Shown piece after piece: positions 24,814 through 32,860 of a stretch of 32,860 bases of DNA. The notes below the pieces were generated by a model. The model saw only the letters and a list, made by a program, of their open reading frames with translations, searched no databases and was not told the origin of the DNA. Every line of letters starts with the position of its first letter. Within the stretch, counting starts at the first letter, position 1. The stretch lies in assembly GCA_910585065.1 (NCBI GenBank), contig CAJUCG010000012.1:1-32860 (forward strand). The letters run 5' to 3'. The stretch is from an uncultured Lachnospiraceae bacterium (lineage in GTDB: Bacteria > Bacillota > Clostridia > Lachnospirales > Lachnospiraceae). Made by a program: the position numbers and the translations under genes.

Positions 24814-26154
24814 ATGAACAATCCTATATTCCCTTCTAAGAAAATAAAACATGAATCAAAAACTGATAGACGAAAGAACAGCCATGTTCTTCTTTTATTG
24901 TTCCCCTTTCTTTTTCTCTTTATTGCAGCAGGAATTGCTGCCGTCAATGTTCCCCGGATAAAGCATTTTCTTTTGCGGCGTTTTGGAACTCCACAAACTT
25001 ATATGACCTATGTTGAGGGCAAATATCTTTCTGCATATGAAAAAGAATGGAGGGAAAATATAAAGAAAATTGCAGAACCTTTTTTTAAAGGGCAATATTA
25101 TGCCGTAAAAGCCTCCCTCTCCCTAAACCATCTTGTCCTTGATCTGTTAAAACAATATGGAATTGCTGCAAAAAACAATTTTCCTGATACCGCCCTGTTC
25201 TTTTCGTATAAAAAAAGTGGAGAAGATACCCTGTTTCAAGCTTCTGGACAGATGGGGGATACCCCGATCGCCTCGCTTGATTTTCTTCACTCTGCAAAGA
25301 ACCAAAAGCTTTATATTTCCTGTCCGCAGGCGGGAAGTGCCGCACTCGCTCTTTCTGCGGAGGAGGAGGATTCATTTTTCCTATTTTTCCATTATCTAAA
25401 TAAGCTTTTTACTGCATGGAAATCCATCCCCGCTAACTCCTCCGATCCGTTTTTCCCGCGCTCCTATCCTGACGCGATCACTGAAGTCACAAAAGAAACC
25501 GCGCCGCTTCCGGTGCCGGATTCCACCGTCCACGCTCTGCGGCTTAATCTGCGCCTCTCTCTCGATCGAATACTAAATATTGAAAAAGCGCGGTCCGGGC
25601 ACCGTCCGACCGATCTGCTTATCCATGCCTATGTCGATGAAAAAGGGGATATTCTTGGACATGAATTTTACCTGCTCTCCGGAGAAAAAACACTATTCTC
25701 GCTTACTGGACTTCTGCTTCCAGATAAGGGGGGAGGAAAAAGCGGGGATCTCACTATTTTATTTGATTTTGGTGAGCCCATCACCATCGCTCTCTCCGTC
25801 TCCCAATTTGGCTACAGCGCGGAGGAAGGCGGACTTACCGGAAAGATCAATCTCTCTTTTGATCGCGTTTCTTCCATAAATTTCCAGGTTCGCTTTGTCA
25901 TGGAACAGTCCCTCCCAAAACTCATCCTGCACACATATATGCGCGGAGTGACTTTGCTGACTTTAGAATTTATGCCGGCAAATTCTCTTCCGGACTTTCC
26001 CACCTTACCGGATTATTCGGAAATTTACCGCCTGCAAGAAATTTCTTCCTTTCGAAAAAGCCTGGACTTTTCGGAGATCACCGCCAAATTTTCCTCGCAG
26101 ACTGGCATTGATCCACACGAACTTGCCGCGCTGTTTTCCCTGATTTTTCCATAG
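24814..26154 (+). CDS. single-pass membrane protein of unknown function, large outside domain
   Basis: A 446-residue protein that I do not recognise with certainty. A Lys/Arg-rich cytoplasmic tail (residues 1-25) is followed by one strong membrane helix (~26-46, VLLLLFPFLFLFIAAGIAAV) and about 400 residues outside the membrane. The outside part looks beta-rich with alternating hydrophobic residues (ALRLNLRLSLDRIL, LLIHAYVDEKGDILGHEFYLLSGEKTLFSLTGLLL, GLTGKINLSFDRVSSINFQVRFVMEQS), like proteins that bind lipids or sugars; no catalytic motif is plain. It may belong to the DUF6583 group of Lachnospiraceae, a name from memory. AAAGGA stands before the ATG. It is divergent from the methyltransferase operon. 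Confidence 0.6.
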   Translation: MNNPIFPSKKIKHESKTDRRKNSHVLLLLFPFLFLFIAAGIAAVNVPRIKHFLLRRFGTPQTYMTYVEGKYLSAYEKEWRENIKKIAEPFFKGQYYAVKASLSLNHLVLDLLKQYGIAAKNNFPDTALFFSYKKSGEDTLFQASGQMGDTPIASLDFLHSAKNQKLYISCPQAGSAALALSAEEEDSFFLFFHYLNKLFTAWKSIPANSSDPFFPRSYPDAITEVTKETAPLPVPDSTVHALRLNLRLSLDRILNIEKARSGHRPTDLLIHAYVDEKGDILGHEFYLLSGEKTLFSLTGLLLPDKGGGKSGDLTILFDFGEPITIALSVSQFGYSAEEGGLTGKINLSFDRVSSINFQVRFVMEQSLPKLILHTYMRGVTLLTLEFMPANSLPDFPTLPDYSEIYRLQEISSFRKSLDFSEITAKFSSQTGIDPHELAALFSLIFP

Positions 26155-26177
26155 GGAGTCTCAAAGATTTCCGCTGT

Positions 26178-26212
26178 ATCTGCCCACAGATAATTATTCG
26201 GTGTGGGCAGAT
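26178..26212. repeat. 11-bp inverted repeat after the 24814 gene
   Basis: ATCTGCCCACA (26178-26188) and TGTGGGCAGAT (26202-26212) are exact complements around 13 bases. It starts 23 bases after the stop codon. No T run follows, so termination is uncertain. Confidence 0.6.
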
Positions 26213-26320
26213 GGAGCCAACCATCAAGAACATTGAATTTTTAGAATGTTTTTATATTTCTTCTCTTTTTTCCTCTCAACATCTATGCTAAACTATTTAT
26301 TAACAGTTTAATCGATTATT

Positions 26321-26399
26321 TTGCCGCGCCATCTGTGCTGCCTGTGCGCGGCAAGAACGCCCGAAGCGTTCTTAAATCACGCAAAAATGGCGGCACAGA
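26321..26399 (+). promoter_or_regulatory. folded leader upstream of the 26413 gene with competing stems
   Basis: TTGCCGCGC (26321-26329) pairs with GCGCGGCAA (26346-26354); AAGAACGC (26353-26360) pairs with GCGTTCTT (26366-26373). TCTGTGCTGCC (26332-26342), inside the first loop, also pairs with GGCGGCACAGA (26389-26399) except at one base. No clear promoter could be fixed upstream. Confidence 0.45.
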
Positions 26400-26412
26400 A
26401 ATGAGGTTTTTT

Positions 26413-27174
26413 ATGGTCACCTTAAAAGATAGTGATGCAAAAGAAAAGGAAACGGCATTAAAAGATGATGCCTCCATCTATCAAAAGAGGGAAAAAAAAT
26501 CCGAGCGTCAGAAATTCAGTGAGATGAAAACATTTAGAGACAAAGCCAATTATTTTAAGATGTACTATTTAAAAATGGTTTTGGCGGGTGTTCTGATTAT
26601 CGCCCTCGCGATTTATTTTATTTACACTGTCACCTCTCCGAAGGATAAAAATTTGCTACACGTCGCCTTTGTAGACTATTTTTTTATGGATGAAGTGACA
26701 GAAGAGATGGCTAGAGATTTCGTCGAGGCAAAGAATATCACACTTGGCGAACATGAGGTGGTCTCCTTTGACGGATCGACCTACCAGATTTCCGGCTCCG
26801 GAAATTTCAATGCTGCAACCATATTTTCCACCCACGTTATGGCAAAGGAGATCGACATAATTATCGCGCCGGAAAGCTCCTTTACAACCTATGCGTTTAA
26901 CGGCACCATCAGTTCCCTGACTGAACTGCTGCCAAGCGACCTCTATGGAAAACTCTCCGACCGCTTTTTTATCTCAAAGATCCGCCAGGAAAATGAGCCG
27001 ATTGAGGAGGCGGCAGGCGAGGATTATGTTCTTGGCATCTACCTCGATCACACGCCATTTTGGGAAAAATACGGGCAGTCCATGCAAAGCAAAGACCGCC
27101 CGGTAATCGGCATTATTGTCAATGGTCCAAATAAAGAACTCGCGATCGAGTTTTTGCGGTATGTGTTTGAGTAA
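26413..27174 (+). CDS. single-pass membrane protein of unknown function
   Basis: A 253-residue protein that I do not recognise. Charged cytoplasmic N-terminus (residues 1-50, Lys/Glu-rich, possibly coiled coil), one membrane helix (~55-75, MVLAGVLIIALAIYFIYTV), then an outside domain of about 175 residues. This has LHVAFVDYFFMDEVTEEMARDFVEAKNI, EIDIIIAPESSFTTYAFNGTISSLTELLPSDLYGKLSDRFF and VIGIIVNGPNKELAIEFLRYVFE, a mix of strands and helices faintly like a periplasmic-binding fold. That likeness is inference. ATG 26413 was chosen for GAGG six bases before it; ATG 26401 and GTG 26335 are in frame but have poor sites. Its stop is one base from the stop of the convergent asd gene. Confidence 0.6.
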   Translation: MVTLKDSDAKEKETALKDDASIYQKREKKSERQKFSEMKTFRDKANYFKMYYLKMVLAGVLIIALAIYFIYTVTSPKDKNLLHVAFVDYFFMDEVTEEMARDFVEAKNITLGEHEVVSFDGSTYQISGSGNFNAATIFSTHVMAKEIDIIIAPESSFTTYAFNGTISSLTELLPSDLYGKLSDRFFISKIRQENEPIEEAAGEDYVLGIYLDHTPFWEKYGQSMQSKDRPVIGIIVNGPNKELAIEFLRYVFE

Positions 27175-27175
27175 A

Positions 27176-28261
27176 TTACTTTTTCGGGGTAATCTGTCCC
27201 TGTGCCTTTAGCAGCTCTGCGATTAGCACTGCGCCGCCCGCCGCACCACGCTTGGTATTGTGGGAAAGCCCCACAAATTTGTAATCATAGACTGCATCCT
27301 CGCGCAAACGCCCCGCAAATACACCCATACCTTTTTCTGAGTCGCGGTCAAGCTTCGTCTGCGGGCGGTTCTCCTCCTCAAAATAGGTGATGAACTGCTC
27401 CGGCGCACTCGGAAGCGCGAGTTCCTGCGGAAGCCCTTTGAATTCTTTCCACGCCTTTAAAATCTGTTCCTTTGTCGGTTTTTTCCCAAATTTTACAAAT
27501 ACAGCCGCCATATGCCCGTCGGATACTGGCACGCGCAGACACTGGCAGGTAATCACCGGAAGTGCTGCCTTCTCAATCTTCCCGTCCACTACTTTACCCA
27601 TAATGCGCAGCGGCTCCTGCTCGCTCTTTTCCTCCTCGCCGCCAATGTACGGGATCACATTATCCACCATCTCCGGCCAGTCCTTAAAGGTCTTTCCCGC
27701 ACCGGAAATCGCCTGATAGGTAGTCGCAACCACTTCCTTTGGCTCAAATTCCTTTAGTGCCACAAGCATTGGCGTATAGCTCTGAATCGAACAGTTTGGC
27801 TTAACCACGATAAAACCGCGCGTTGTGCCAAGGCGTTTTTTCTGGGTCTCAAGCAGTGCCAAATGCTCCGGGTTTAATTCCGGCACAACCATCGGCACAT
27901 CGGATGTCCACCGATGCGCACTATTGTTGGAAACCACAGGGGTCTCGGTCTTTGCGTAGGCCTCCTCTATTGCCTTTATCTCCTCCTTGGTCATATCCAC
28001 CGCACTAAATACAAAATCGACCGTCGCGGCAACCTCCTCCACATCGGATACATTTTTAACAACCAATTTCTTTACTGACTCCGGCATCGGACTCGTCATC
28101 TTCCAGCGTTCTCCCACAGCCTCCTCATAGGTCTTTCCCGCACTTCTCGCGCTCGCTGCCACGGTTACAACCTCAAACCACGGATGGTTCTCAAGCAGTG
28201 CGATAAACCGTTGTCCTACCATGCCGGTCGCGCCCAAAATACCAACTTTTAATTTGCTCAT
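27176..28261 (-). CDS. asd: aspartate-semialdehyde dehydrogenase
   Basis: Reduces aspartyl phosphate to the semialdehyde with NADPH, the branch point to lysine/diaminopimelate, threonine and methionine. The 361 residues open KVGILGATGMVGQRFIALLENHPWFEV, an NADP-binding GxxGxxG Rossmann site. The catalytic Cys157 is in VVKPNCSIQSYTPML; the later AISGAGKTF segment and the His in CLRVPVSDGHMAAVFVKF complete the active site. Details such as NCSIQ and the longer C-terminus fit the archaeal/fungal-type group. The start at 28261 is chosen for GGAGAGGG seven bases before it; a longer frame to 28306 lacks a site. It has its own promoter and is not joined to dapA or lysC here. Confidence 0.95.
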   Translation of the reverse strand: MSKLKVGILGATGMVGQRFIALLENHPWFEVVTVAASARSAGKTYEEAVGERWKMTSPMPESVKKLVVKNVSDVEEVAATVDFVFSAVDMTKEEIKAIEEAYAKTETPVVSNNSAHRWTSDVPMVVPELNPEHLALLETQKKRLGTTRGFIVVKPNCSIQSYTPMLVALKEFEPKEVVATTYQAISGAGKTFKDWPEMVDNVIPYIGGEEEKSEQEPLRIMGKVVDGKIEKAALPVITCQCLRVPVSDGHMAAVFVKFGKKPTKEQILKAWKEFKGLPQELALPSAPEQFITYFEEENRPQTKLDRDSEKGMGVFAGRLREDAVYDYKFVGLSHNTKRGAAGGAVLIAELLKAQGQITPKK

Positions 28262-28325
28262 CTGATTTCCCTCTCCTTCTGCGGAATGTTTTTCCTCCAC
28301 GGACATTTGTTTTTGTATGAGATAT

Positions 28326-28352
28326 ATTATACGAATTTCAATAAAAAATCAA
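28326..28352 (-). promoter_or_regulatory. probable promoter of asd
   Basis: TATAAT (28326-28331) on the minus strand, with TTGATT (28347-28352) 15 bases upstream. The spacer is short, so the -35 call is weak. The rest of the stretch to 28472 shows only short imperfect complements and no gene. Confidence 0.55.
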
Positions 28353-28472
28353 CTATTTTTCCGCCTTTTACAGATCTTTGTGCAGAATGCCAAAAAATCA
28401 TTCCACAAATCTTCCTGATTCATAAAATCCGCCGGAAAACTTTCTGTAAATTTTTACCATATCATGCAGTTC

Positions 28473-29444
28473 TTAGGAGAGTCTCGAAAGCAATTTTTTC
28501 AGATCTTCCATCGTCGCAATCGCATTTGCCTCCTGGCGCAGTTTTGCGGAATGCGGACAGCCCGCCGTATACCATGCAATATGCTTGCGCATCTCACGAA
28601 CAGCGATAAACTCTCCCTTGTAATCCACCTCCGCCTGCGCATGGCGCAGAATCATTTTCTTTATTTGCTCTAAATCCGGGCGGGGAAGATACTTTCCCGT
28701 CGCAAGATACTCCTTTGCCTGCGCGAAAAACCAGGGGTTTCCCTGAAGTGCGCGCGCAACCATAACTGCATCGCACCCTGTTTCCTCCATTATCCGCCTC
28801 ACATCCTCCACAGTTTTTACATCCCCGTTGCCAATCACGGGGATATGCACTGCCTCTTTTACCTCGCGGATAATCTGCCAGTTCGCGCTCCCGCTATAAT
28901 ATGCTTCGCGCGTCCTAGCGTGTACCGCCACGGCTGCCGCGCCGCTCTCCTGCACAACCCTTGCCACCTCCGGCGCATTGATATGTGTGGCATCAAACCC
29001 CGCCCGAATCTTTACGGTAACAGGTTTTTTTATCGCACGCACAATCGCTGAGACAATTGCACCGGCACGTCCCGGATTTTTCATCAGCGCGGAACCCTCC
29101 CTGTTATTTACCACCTTTGGCACTGGACAGCCCATATTGATATCCAAAAAATCAAAAGGGCGGTCTTCTAACCGCTTTGCCATCTCCGCCATAATTTGCG
29201 GATCTTCCCCAAAAAGTTGCAGTGCCACCGGGCGTTCCTCCTCGCGGGTTTCAAGCAAGATCGCCGTATTTTTATTGTTGTAGTAAATTCCCTTCGCGCT
29301 CACCATTTCCGTGTAAATCAGATCTGCACCCTGTTCTTTGCATAAAAGGCGGAACGGCAGATCGGTAACCCCCGCCATAGGACCTAGGACAAGAGGTCCT
29401 GCGATATGGACATTGCCAATAAAAAAACCGGTTTGTGCTGACAT
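28473..29444 (-). CDS. dusB: tRNA-dihydrouridine synthase, DusB type
   Basis: An FMN enzyme that reduces uridines in the D-loop of tRNA using NADPH. The 323 residues are the usual length. The marks are GPLVLGPMAGVTDLPFRLLCKEQGADLIYTEMVSAKG at the front, then DFLDINMGCPVPKVVNNREGSALMKNP with the catalytic Cys106, VTVKIRAGFD, the HARTREAYYSGSANW motif, and IGNGDVKTVEDVRRIMEETGCDAVMVARALQGNPWFFAQ (FMN phosphate). GGGAGG stands before the ATG. It begins 66 bases after the nadE stop with no terminator, so the two are probably one transcript. In Firmicutes one Dus enzyme often serves several tRNA positions, so the B label is by likeness only. Confidence 0.95.
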   Translation of the reverse strand: MSAQTGFFIGNVHIAGPLVLGPMAGVTDLPFRLLCKEQGADLIYTEMVSAKGIYYNNKNTAILLETREEERPVALQLFGEDPQIMAEMAKRLEDRPFDFLDINMGCPVPKVVNNREGSALMKNPGRAGAIVSAIVRAIKKPVTVKIRAGFDATHINAPEVARVVQESGAAAVAVHARTREAYYSGSANWQIIREVKEAVHIPVIGNGDVKTVEDVRRIMEETGCDAVMVARALQGNPWFFAQAKEYLATGKYLPRPDLEQIKKMILRHAQAEVDYKGEFIAVREMRKHIAWYTAGCPHSAKLRQEANAIATMEDLKKLLSRLS

Positions 29445-29510
29445 TTTTCCTCCCGCAAAGTTTTATTTTTCTTTCAGATTTTTGTACTTTTGATCATCCG
29501 ATAACCGCTT

Positions 29511-31469
29511 TTAGGAACAATGATTTACATTTTTTTCCAGTTCCTCCAGCTGTGCCAAAAAGAGTGCCGCACTCGCGTCACTTGGCATACGCAGATCGCC
29601 GCGCGGCGAAACGGCTACTGAACCCACCTTTGGTCCGTCCGGCAGACAGGAACGCTTAAACTGCTGTGAGAAAAACCGGCGATAAAAAGTGCCAAGCCAT
29701 TTTAAGATAGCAGCAAAATCATATTCCCCCTCAAAGGCGCGCAGCGCGAGACGACAAATTTTCCTTGGGGCAAAACCGAAGCGCGTCACATAGTAGAGAA
29801 AGAAATCATGCAGTTCGTAAGGTCCTACAATATCCTCTGTCCTTTGCGCAATCTCGCCATTTTTAGGAGGAAGCAGTTCGGGGCTGACCGGGGTATCCAA
29901 AATATCCAGTAGTACCCTTGAAAGTGAAAGTTTCCCCTCATTCTCTGCCTCTTTTGCAAAATACCCCACAAGATAGCGCACCAGCGTTTTGGGAACGGAG
30001 GCATTAACCCCGTACATTGACATATGATCACCATTGTACGTCGCCCAGCCGAGCGCGAGTTCCGACATATCACCCGTCCCGATCACCAGCGCATTATACT
30101 GATTTGCCATATCCATCAAGATCTGCGTGCGCTCCCTTGCCTGTGCATTTTCATAAGTAACATCATGCACCGAGAGCGAATGCCCAATCTCGCTTAAATG
30201 CAGGCGCACGGACTCCTCTATATTTCTCTCGAACAATGTAGCTCCAAGCTCCTTAGTCAATGTACAGGCGTTGGCATAGGTGCGTCCAGTCGTGCCGAAG
30301 CAAGGCATAGTCACAGAGAGAATCCCTTCCTTGTCAAGTCCCGCAAGCTCAAAGGCGCGACAGGTGACAAGCAGAGCCAGAGTCGAGTCCAAGCCGCCTG
30401 AAATTCCAAGTATGGCTCGCTTTGTCCCCGTGTGAATCAGACGCTTTTTTAATCCCATCGCCTGGATAGAGATGATTTCCTGGCAGCGCGCGGCGCGCGC
30501 ATCTTCCTTGGAAGGGACAAACGGGGCCTTATCCACCGAGCGCGTAAGAACAATCTGCTTTACCCCTTCTCTTTCAATAGATGGCAGTTGAAAATACACT
30601 CTCTCAAAGCCCTCCGCGTCCACGCGGTACGTTGTCATTCTTCGCCGCTCCGCCGCAAGTCTCTCCAGATCGACCTCCGCTGTTACGCTCCCATTTTCAA
30701 AACGCTTGCTTTCTGCCAGAACCGTCCCATTTTCCGCAATCAAATTATGTGCGGCAAATACCAGATCCGTTGTCGATTCTCCTTCTCCCGCATCCGCATA
30801 CAAATATGCAGTGACCGTTCGCGCGGACTGACTGCTGACTAACTGTCTGCGATACTCCGCCTTTCCCGTCGTCTCATCACTTGCGGAAGGATTGACAATC
30901 AGCAGCGCACCCGCACAGGCCAAGGCACCCGAAGGAGGACTTGCGACCCAGAGATCCTCACAGATTTCCACGCCAAAGATAAAATTTTCCATATTTTTAC
31001 AGCAAAATAATAATTTTGTACCAAATGGCACTTCTTCGCCAAAGACAGAGAGATACTCTGTCCGCCCTATTCCCGGCACAAAATGTCTCGCCTCATAGAA
31101 CTCAGAATAATTTGGCAGATGTGTCTTTGGCACAAGACCCAAAATCCTGCCATTCTGTACCACGGCGGCTGTATTGTAAAGTTTGCTGTCCTTTAAAAAC
31201 GGAAGGGTAAAAACAACTGCTGTATCCTTTCCCACTGTTGCCTCCCGCACGCGGGATAAGCCGGTCAATGCTGCCTCCGTAAGGACATTTTGCAAGAAGA
31301 GATCGCCGCAGGTATATCCAGTAATGCAAAGTTCTGGAAGTACTAAAAGTTTCGCTCCCGCTCTCTCTGCCTCCTGCAATGCCCCAATTATCCTCTCTGT
31401 GTTGAACTCACAATCCGCTACTCGGATCTCTGGCGTTGCCGCCATCACCTTTAAAAAACCATCCTGCAT
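29511..31469 (-). CDS. nadE: glutamine-dependent NAD+ synthetase
   Basis: Converts deamido-NAD to NAD with ATP and glutamine, the last step of NAD synthesis. The 652-residue, two-domain form is seen. The N-terminal nitrilase-type glutaminase has its triad at Glu46 (VLPELCITGY), Lys115 (PKTHLPNYSEFYE) and Cys170 (GVEICEDLW). The C-terminal synthetase has the ATP loop LGISGGLDSTLAL (Ser357-Ser362), and the later stretches GTGDMSELALGWATYNGDHMSMYGVN and FAPRKICRLALRAF. ATG 31469 was chosen for AAAGGAG six bases before it; an open frame runs 39 codons further, into the probable promoter (an extended -10 TGG-TATAAG near 31521-31526). It is first in a likely nadE-dusB unit. Confidence 0.97.
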   Translation of the reverse strand: MQDGFLKVMAATPEIRVADCEFNTERIIGALQEAERAGAKLLVLPELCITGYTCGDLFLQNVLTEAALTGLSRVREATVGKDTAVVFTLPFLKDSKLYNTAAVVQNGRILGLVPKTHLPNYSEFYEARHFVPGIGRTEYLSVFGEEVPFGTKLLFCCKNMENFIFGVEICEDLWVASPPSGALACAGALLIVNPSASDETTGKAEYRRQLVSSQSARTVTAYLYADAGEGESTTDLVFAAHNLIAENGTVLAESKRFENGSVTAEVDLERLAAERRRMTTYRVDAEGFERVYFQLPSIEREGVKQIVLTRSVDKAPFVPSKEDARAARCQEIISIQAMGLKKRLIHTGTKRAILGISGGLDSTLALLVTCRAFELAGLDKEGILSVTMPCFGTTGRTYANACTLTKELGATLFERNIEESVRLHLSEIGHSLSVHDVTYENAQARERTQILMDMANQYNALVIGTGDMSELALGWATYNGDHMSMYGVNASVPKTLVRYLVGYFAKEAENEGKLSLSRVLLDILDTPVSPELLPPKNGEIAQRTEDIVGPYELHDFFLYYVTRFGFAPRKICRLALRAFEGEYDFAAILKWLGTFYRRFFSQQFKRSCLPDGPKVGSVAVSPRGDLRMPSDASAALFLAQLEELEKNVNHCS

Positions 31470-31566
31470 TTTTTGTCTCCTTTCCGATTTTTTATTATGT
31501 TGTAACCTAAACCTTCTATACTTATACCATTTTATTTCAGTGAAAATACAATCCCCGACCGAGATC

Positions 31567-32688
31567 CTAAAATTTCCTGAATTCATTTAGATCAGCTGCA
31601 ATAATTTTAAATCCCTGAATCAGCCGATCAAACATCCCCAGCCGATAAAATGAGATCAGTACCATGCCGACAGGAATTCCTAAAATCATCCCAAGTACGC
31701 CGGAAACCTGATAGCCGACAAACATAAAAAAGAGTGCGGCAAATGGGCTGACACCGATACTGTCGCCGACCATTTTCGGCTGCAAAAGCTGCTTTACTAA
31801 CAGACAGCCAACATAGAGCAGTGCCAACACAATCGCGCGCTTGTAATTGCCATTCACAATATCAACGACAATCCATGGACCTAGCACTGTACCAGTTCCA
31901 AAAACTGGCAAAAGATCAAGGAATGCAATCAAGATTGCCAGCAGAAATGAATAATTTACATGAAGTATCTCAAACACGATAAATAAAATCAATGTAATAA
32001 TCCACATAATTTTAAATTGTGCCTTAAAATAACCGCCAACCGCATTGCGGAAATTATCAGTGATCAAATGCCAGGTATTTTTTACCGACTCCGGCACAAT
32101 CCGCGAAAGCGTCAAAAGCAGCTTGTCCTGCTCCGCAATGATAAAATAGGAGGCAAGAATGGTAATAACAAATTTAAGGAAAAAATTGGCAATATTCTTC
32201 ACATAGCCACTCGCATCCGATAGTGTCGGCAAATTAATGGAACTGACAAATTCGGTAATATATTCGGTGAGTGTAGTATTTAAATCACCAAACATTTTCT
32301 GTATTCCCTCCGGAAGTTTAATCATCAGCCCAGAAAGCTCCATTGAGAGCGTATCAAAAAACGAAGTCACTGCCTGCACGATATTGGGGATATCTTTAAC
32401 CAGGGAAACCGCCTCATGTATAATCAGAGAGATCGCTAAATAGAGCAGCCCGATCACTGCCGCAAGCACGAAGACAATAATAATTGCTGAACCATGCTTG
32501 CGCACGATCTTTATTCTCTTTTCCATAAATTTTACTAAAGGATTTGCAATCAGGGAAATAATCAGACCAATCACAAAGGGCAGAAAAAAATGTAATGCTT
32601 TAGGAAGCACAAAGATAACTAAAAATACCAGGGCAATGGTTAAAATTAAATTTGTAAAGATTTGCAGATAAATTCTTGATTTTTTCAT
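31567..32688 (-). CDS. AI-2E family transporter (UPF0118), membrane protein
   Basis: A 373-residue multi-pass membrane protein. A charged N-terminus leads into helices at about residues 9-50, then one at 60-85, a soluble segment (~90-200, with IVQAVTSFFDTLSMELSGLMIKLPEGIQKMFGD), and further helices to the C-terminus. The family mark PVFGTGTVLGPWIVVDIVNGNYKRAIVLALLYVGCLLVKQLLQPKMVGDSIGVSPFAALFFMFVGYQVSGVLGMILGIPVGMVLIS is plain. Members export small molecules (AI-2) or work in ion/pH balance; the substrate cannot be told from sequence. GGGAGG stands seven bases before the ATG at 32688. It starts 32 bases after the stop of a metal ABC permease gene and may share its transcript. Confidence 0.92.
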   Translation of the reverse strand: MKKSRIYLQIFTNLILTIALVFLVIFVLPKALHFFLPFVIGLIISLIANPLVKFMEKRIKIVRKHGSAIIIVFVLAAVIGLLYLAISLIIHEAVSLVKDIPNIVQAVTSFFDTLSMELSGLMIKLPEGIQKMFGDLNTTLTEYITEFVSSINLPTLSDASGYVKNIANFFLKFVITILASYFIIAEQDKLLLTLSRIVPESVKNTWHLITDNFRNAVGGYFKAQFKIMWIITLILFIVFEILHVNYSFLLAILIAFLDLLPVFGTGTVLGPWIVVDIVNGNYKRAIVLALLYVGCLLVKQLLQPKMVGDSIGVSPFAALFFMFVGYQVSGVLGMILGIPVGMVLISFYRLGMFDRLIQGFKIIAADLNEFRKF

Positions 32689-32720
32689 AGAATACCTCCC
32701 ACATAAATATAATTGTTTTT

Positions 32721-32860
32721 TCAAACCTTTACCGACGGTCGCACTGCCAGTGTCACAAAAAACAAAAGTGAGGTGACCACAACAATCATTGGTCCCGCCG
32801 CCATATCAAGATAGTACGATAAAATCAGACCAAGAATACCGGAAAAGACGGAAAACATCA
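32721..32860 (-). CDS. metal ABC transporter permease (ZnuB/TroC type), C-terminal fragment at the window edge
   Basis: The frame is open from the right edge to a TGA at 32721-32723. The visible 45 or so residues read FSVFSGILGLILSYYLDMAAGPMIVVVTSLLFFVTLAVRPSVKV, the last two membrane helices of ABC-3 family permeases, where GLYLSYYLDxPSGAxIV is typical. Members import zinc or manganese. The rest of the gene, and any binding protein or ATPase, lies beyond the window. Confidence 0.72.
   Translation of the reverse strand, partial: MFSVFSGILGLILSYYLDMAAGPMIVVVTSLLFFVTLAVRPSVKV

Noticed and set aside
26178..26212. Intrinsic terminator after the 24814 gene
   Set aside because: The stem is good but no T run follows on the plus strand, so it is listed only as an inverted repeat.
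28361..28472. Short minus-strand frame (about 20 codons) between dusB and asd
   Set aside because: No ribosome site, no family likeness and an early stop; not enough to call a gene.

Overview
The window looks like a chromosomal segment from a low-to-mid GC anaerobic Firmicute, most likely Lachnospiraceae or a close clostridial relative. The basis is a perfect CIRCE operator over groES-groEL, a single-chain PurS/PurL/PurQ-type FGAM synthase, strong SigA-type promoters with GGAGG ribosome sites, a FliK-like protein with low-complexity spacer, and several clostridial proteins of unknown function. No rRNA, tRNA, CRISPR array, insertion sequence or prophage was seen. Most of the window is ordinary housekeeping chromosome.

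Layout. 3-2207: 3' part of a FliK-like flagellar gene, then a DUF1461-type membrane protein whose end overlaps a convergent YunG-like gene. 3352-4062: membrane-anchored amidase. 4235-5692: guaB with a consensus promoter. 5814-6320: small membrane protein. 6521-8506: groEL and groES (minus strand) under CIRCE/HrcA control. 8719-9963: flavoprotein of the geranylgeranyl-reductase family, with a dyad on its -10 box, a folded leader and a strong terminator. 9970-12135: NlpC/P60 cell-wall hydrolase with a 14-residue repeat array. 12435-16508: purL with a folded, pseudoknot-capable leader. 16669-17313: an isolated NADAR gene of the DarT1-antitoxin type. 17426-20447: flotillin and NfeD, divergent from an XRE regulator, with the same inverted repeat at both promoters. 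20650-24655: an operon of methyltransferase, Hsp33 and glycogen-debranching-type enzyme. 24814-27174: two membrane-anchored proteins of unknown function. 27176-32860: asd, nadE-dusB, an AI-2E family exporter and the tail of a metal ABC permease.

How the genes fit together. Nucleotide and cofactor supply (guaB, purL, nadE), proteostasis (GroESL, Hsp33) and envelope upkeep (amidase, NlpC/P60 hydrolase, flotillin/NfeD) dominate. The least ordinary points are the toxin-less NADAR antitoxin homologue; the probable XRE-controlled membrane-stress module (repeat GTAAAT-N3-ATTTAC twice); and two folded 5' leaders (purL and the flavoprotein gene) that I could not assign to a riboswitch class I know. 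Many start sites were moved inward from the longest open frame because a good ribosome site precedes an internal ATG, and in three cases because the longer frame would start inside the promoter.
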